Source: Tetragonia tetragonoides (taxonomy: Eukaryota; Streptophyta; Magnoliopsida; Caryophyllales; Aizoaceae). From it: a DNA stretch of 64,000 nt. Location of the stretch: NCBI GenBank assembly GCA_038025085.1, contig CM076148.1:4743501-4807500 (forward strand). The letters are read 5' to 3'. Under the pieces are notes generated by a model that saw only the letters and a program-made list of their open reading frames with translations, was not told the DNA's origin and ran no database searches. Positions 59,010 through 64,000 of this stretch are shown here, piece by piece (the stretch's first letter is position 1; the number at the start of each line of letters is the position of its first letter). Made by a program: the position numbers and the translations under genes.

Positions 59010-60720
59010 TGGTGAGAAAAGAAAGAGTACAGGCTTTTATAATTAGAGGAGCTATTCTACCCATTGTCAATTAACTTTTCATTTTGAATGGTTAATAAAA
59101 CTTTGACAACGTAACGGGAAAATTAAATTGAAGATTTTGGCAACATGTTTCTAGTCATCTTCCCTCCGGACTATTCTTTGTTTCTATTTTCTTCTTCTTT
59201 TTGTAGGTTCAGTTCTCCTTGATTCTAATAATTTTTCGTCAAGTTCAAGAGTAAATAAGGTCCAAAGAGAAGGTTTGGAGTGTTCGAATGTCAAGCCCGG
59301 ATTTGCATCAAGGATTAGAGAAGGGATAGGAACTAGAACCTAACCCATTTTGCAGAACCATAAATATTCTTCTTAAAGGATGAGGTTAGCTATACTTTTA
59401 CCATTCCACAAGGTAGGATTGCAGGAAGAGGCTTACAAGTTACAAACTTACCATTGAACTCATCCAATTCTGTGAGACATGTTTGGCTACTACGAGTATT
59501 ATAGAAGGTCCCTTTCATCCTACCCTTTAAGGATATATTTCCTAATCATTTAAGCTTGTTTGAAGAGGTAGGCCCTATCAATGGATGTAATAAACTAATA
59601 ACTAACTAAAAAAGTATAATCTCTACCATTCAATCGGTGGGACATATTTCTGCTCCACCCACCTTAAATTACAAGAATGTTTGGACCAACTAAAAAGGAA
59701 TGTAGGGAAGAAGAGCTCAAACAAAAAAAGAAAGTAATGGCGTTGTCTAAGTGGGGTGATCAAACTTGTGGCTCATACACCTATTCCCTACTATGAACAT
59801 CATAATACATCAGCATGAGAAATTGAAAATTTGTGGTTGCGTGTTCTTTTCCATTAAATTTAGAATTGATTCAGTTAGGTTTAGTTCGATTAAGTGATTA
59901 TCTAATCAGTAATCTACTTTTTCTCTCACATTACTATTCATATAAGTGGTGTTCAATTTAATAGAGTTCAGTTCAACGAAAAGGAAAGCTCAACTATAAA
60001 TGCAGTACAAAGAAAGAAAGAAAATTAATTATTCAGCCTATAAAAGCAGCACATACTGTTTGGCATACATATTTTCTGCTTGAGCTTTCAACGAGTTGTG
60101 GACTATCATTGTCACTTGTCAATTATATTACCGATGGTTCCTAGAACAAATTCGAGACACGAAATCCTTAACGAAACCTGGGATAGGAAATATTGTGATT
60201 GTGAAACATTTTGGAAAGCCCAGTGGTGACAAACTGCAATGAAAACAAAGGCTTCCTAGTCACTACAGTACACAGTTGACACTTGACAGTACTACAATCG
60301 CCAGAAGTAGATTGACAAGAGCATTGCTGTTTAGGAACGAGCAAATGAAGCGTAAAAAGTCATAGAACTCTGAATTATAGGCAAAAATGAGAAATGTGGT
60401 ATCTTTTCAACTGATTCTTATTTATATGGAGTTCAATAGATACAAGTATATTTAGTTACACAGAATTAACAATTAAACTAAGGCCTGAGGTACACCTAGA
60501 AAGAATGAAGAAATACATCCATCAAGATTGGGCAATGGGCTAGGTCTCAAAAATGTGACCACTCGAATTATATGAAGCTTTTGTCCACGGTGCTATATCT
60601 TCGAGAGATAGGCAGGAGGCAGCAAAAGCAGAAAGCAACAAGCTGCAATAATCAAAATTTCTGACAAGTTGCAAGAGAAAACGACGCCACAATCGCCCTC
60701 CCAAAATAAGGCCAGTCGAA
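59010..60720. other. Intergenic DNA and katanin p80 3' UTR
   Basis: No coding exon on either strand. The part nearest 60721 should be the 3' UTR of the minus-strand katanin gene. Confidence 0.45.
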
Positions 60721-63700
60721 TTATGTGCTATGATCTTGGAGAACTAGACTTAATTCCAGAGCAGATTTAGTAAGTGAACCACCTCTCCTGTATTGCAGAA
60801 ATGGACATTTCACATTAGTTTCAACATTTGAGATGTAAACTTAAATATATCTGGAAAGTAATATCTAGAGGCTAGAGCTAATCAATTGTCTCACTTTCGA
60901 TTTCTTGTTTCAAAATATATGTCAACATAGCGACTACATTCCATACCATCTCTACAAGGCTTTTCCCTTGGAAGCTTGCTATCAAGAGTGAGATGACTAC
61001 TTCACAATGGACTGGCTACAGAAAAAGTGGTACACAAAGCCACTGCTGTTAAGTAAAGATTCCAACTGGGCTGATCTTCCACCATTATACTCAAGTCTCA
61101 CATGACATAGTCAAACTTCTGACTTCCAAAGAGGCCAACTACACCTCTAGACATCCAACTTGATTCCCTTCCCAATTTTGTTAAGTAGCAATTATCATTG
61201 CCATAGGGGGATTGAAAAAAAATGCTCAAACTTGCAAAAGTACCCATACCTTTACCATCAACATTCAGCCAAACCATACAAAACACTGGAAAATAAACAA
61301 TTGCAACCTGCAACTATGACAGCCATTGACAGGTAACTAACATAGGCAATATAAGTAAATATATGCCCAGGTTGTCTGTCAATACGAAGTCCAACAATCT
61401 CTTCCAAGCAACCCCACCGTCAAACTATAATCGTTCCACTAGTGTAAAAGGATCCTACTCACTTGGTAAAATTTACTGAACGGAGCTCAACCGACTAAAC
61501 GCACAAGTTAGTTAGCAGAAAATAAAACTACAATGCCCTTAACAGATCATATAATAACAAGTCTTGTGAGAGACCAACTCACAGAAATATGGGGTCATTG
61601 TTTAGAAATGTAGGGGTCACTTATGGTGAGCAGTGACCCTTTATTCATCGAAAAGTGACCCCCGTCTCACCAAAAGTTGCAAAAAGACCGTCTTATAGAA
61701 ATTTTTGTGATCCATTCAAAAATAATTCAATGATCCGACGCTGCAATTACCTTGCAAGTGCAGGGAGAACTTGTCGGATCTGCTGCAGCTGCCCAAAGCA
61801 CTGTTTGCTGCACTCAATCCTGTTGAATATTAAAGAATATGCAAATTCAACATTAACTGACTGGTGAAACTGATATCCTTATAAACAAGATCTCAGCAAG
61901 TGACAGGACATACCTTTCTTCTTGGTGAAGATCAACACCCACAGCAGGAGGTGCTGAGATTGTTGAGCGGATTGTTGGCCCAAACATTGCAACAAGTTTA
62001 AGTAGCCCCTCCAAAGACATTTTTGCATGCCTACAAAACATACAGAGACAGTAAAAACCAATTTTCAAATGCCCCTCTTTTCCTTTTTCTGTTTTTCTTT
62101 CAATTTTTCGGGGGGGGGGGGGGGGGCAGCAGGTTCACCCAATTCAATTGCAAGGTAATACAAGACACCCCCAAGTCCCAAACTTTCTGGTTTTGATGAG
62201 TCCAGAATAGCTATTATGATTCCAAAATACTGTGCATACATCAGTTATATACTGGCCCGTCCCGCAATGCTTATAGTCTAACGCATCCTTGTAAAAATAC
62301 TTTGGCAACAATGGGACAAGGCAATCACCTCTCCATCTTGCTATCCAGGAGACCCACCAGTACAGGTAGCATACATGAAAACAAATCCATGGTAATAGTA
62401 TCCAATTTCTCCATCAGAACACTAATCACATCCGCCTGGACCTGAAACAGACCAATGAAAATTATTTAAGAACTTCAAACTTTAGACCAACCCACAGACC
62501 AACAGTAAAGCACTTACAGAATGATCAGGTAACTTCTTTAGTGCATTAATGGCACCCTTGATGTCATTTCGTTCCCACAAGTGCCGTACCATCTGAAAGT
62601 ACAAGTAACTCAGCTAAGTTTGCTCCTTTGTGGTGGTTTAAAATAAATAATATACAGATCTAGCATCCACATTCATAATAGCAGCAAGATCAAGAGCATA
62701 ATATTTAAGGCTTTTCAGACCCAGCAAAGAGCATGCTGGATGGGTGAGCATGCCAGCATGAAGTTACAATATGCAGAAGACAATGCTTTCTCCATTTTAG
62801 GTGTCAATGTTAACGAATGTAGGCAGAATACAGAAACCATTATATAAAGTATTAATTATCAAAAAAAAAAAAAAGGATTGGAATGGGGTGTTCCTTTTGG
62901 GGGTTGGGGGGTGTACTGTAGACGTGTAGTAGAACACATCGCATATGAGTAAACTGGAAATTACCTGCAACTTTGTGAGACGAGAACGAAGACCACTTAA
63001 TAGCACATCATGATTTTGCATCAAGTCTTGAATAACATTTAAATCACTCACAGATGGCAACTCTCTTCCAGAAATTTCGGGTTCCTCTTTCTGTTTTTCA
63101 CAACAACATGAGCATAAGACTCCAATAGTAATTAGACAAGACAAATATATTTCATTAAAATACAGATTATCTATGTCCTAAAGTCTCACAAATGTATCAA
63201 TAAGAGATTGTCCGCCATTATTTAAGTTCTTTCCGCTTAACCCATAAGCCAGTAACATATTTGTGGGAAGAATGGCGGAGCATCTGCTCAATTCAAAGAC
63301 CTAGTAATTTCACCCAATCCCCTATTCAATGGTTTAGTAAAAGCGTAAGTTCTGACAATGCGATCTTATAGTTTCAAACTTTCAAATATAAGACCAACGT
63401 TTACGTAGATTCAATAAAGAGTCTAATATGATTATTAGACAAAACACGTTGAATGAAGAAATTAGATAGGCGTGGTAGAAGGGACAGCATTGGTTACTAA
63501 GTATCTTAGAAGTAAATTTTATGTTTACCATCATCTGACATTTCGAGATATGAATCCTGTAATATAGTCTAAACTCATAGCATCACTTGAATTTGTATCG
63601 GAATCACAAAAGCCCTTCCCGATGTTCCACACAGGAAAATAATCACAACTATTTCCTGGCCTTTTCTAGCACTTAATCACCCCAACTCAGAACACAAATA

Positions 63701-64000
63701 TGTCATTTGCCATTGAATTTTAAAAGAACTAGGCTAGCTGCCAACTACTCATTTCCATGCAAGAGGGTTAAATTTTCCCGTGTAAGTAACTAATTTCATA
63801 TTTTATGGATGCTTGGAGAAACTAAGTTTAGGTTACTGGTAAGCTAATTCTCTTATCTGGCTAATCCGAAATTCAAGCATGCAACTTATAAAGATTCCTT
63901 CACAAACATAGGAAAAACCTACTAGCATGGTAGAGCTTTTAATCCTGTCAGCTATCACTTCAGTTGATTTGCTAGTCATCTGATCGTCACTGCTACTAAT
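60721..64000 (-). CDS. KTN80: Katanin p80 subunit (KTN80), C-terminal con80 part, partial at right edge
   Basis: Katanin p80 targets and activates the p60 ATPase that severs microtubules; its C-terminal con80 domain binds p60. Exons visible in transcript order are 63923 to beyond 64000, 62965-63090, 62518-62592, 62329-62435, 61914-62030, 61751-61819 and 60721-60787; the phases fit throughout (213 codons with stop in the window). Diagnostic residues are VIQDLMQNHDVLLSGLRSRL, MVRHLWERNDIKGAINAL, ADVISVLMEKLDTITMDLF, LVAMFGPTIRSTISAPP, VGVDLHQEER and RRGGSLTKSALELSLVLQD at the C-terminus. The last exon encodes only 21 residues and lies 963 bp beyond the previous one. If the donor at 61750 were not used, translation would stop at once at TAA (61747-61749), but the family-typical RRGG..ALEL tail supports splicing. 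The WD40 N-terminal half is outside the window. Confidence 0.93.
62109..62126. repeat. Poly(G) run in a katanin intron
   Basis: Seventeen to eighteen consecutive G between exons 61914-62030 and 62329-62435. It could form a G-quadruplex and is prone to sequencing error. Confidence 0.8.

Noticed and set aside
61747..61749. TAA as the end of the katanin p80 gene
   Set aside because: The GT donor overlaps it and a downstream exon supplies the conserved RRGG..ALEL tail in the correct phase.

Overview
The window is nuclear DNA of a flowering plant, most likely a eudicot. The genes have many short exons with GT..AG introns and AT-rich introns and intergenic DNA. The repeats are typical of plants: a Ty3/gypsy chromovirus-like element primed by initiator-Met tRNA, tRNA-derived SINEs, MITEs and a possible Helitron. 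The species cannot be named from sequence alone.

Four host genes can be read exon by exon, all on the minus strand. (1) 1186-6833 is a SCAMP, a secretory carrier membrane protein (13 coding exons, 307 aa). (2) 11921-18885 is a DUF707 family protein (14 coding exons, 376 aa), with a non-coding leader reaching to about 22.2 kb. (3) 47471-53807 is a SANT/Myb plus bromodomain nuclear protein (5 exons, 811 aa) with six 66-residue tandem repeats between its two domains. (4) 60721-64000 is the C-terminal con80 part of a katanin p80 subunit; its WD40 half lies beyond the right edge. They act in membrane traffic, probably in the Golgi, in chromatin and on microtubules; nothing suggests they work as one pathway.

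The centre (22.7-46.9 kb) is repeat-rich. Its main feature is a 12.06-kb LTR retrotransposon (26287-38348, minus strand) with 2.8-kb LTRs, a 5-bp target duplication, a tRNA-iMet primer site, gag, a broken pol, and an extra acidic reading frame upstream of gag. It landed inside an older SINE whose 22-bp target duplication survives on both sides. Around it lie a 1-kb Mutator-like element with GC-rich cargo, two copies of a long SINE family, a hAT element, several PIF/Harbinger-like MITEs (some nested), a degenerate 32-bp minisatellite and an unidentified frameshifted reading frame ending in a poly(A) run. A possible Helitron occupies 57.3-59.0 kb.

No rRNA, functional tRNA, CRISPR or bacterial-type operon features were seen. 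The least expected items are the upstream ORF of the retrotransposon, the 66-residue repeat array in the bromodomain protein, the uORF whose stop overlaps the DUF707 start, and the doubled hairpin/polypurine module next to the 3' LTR.
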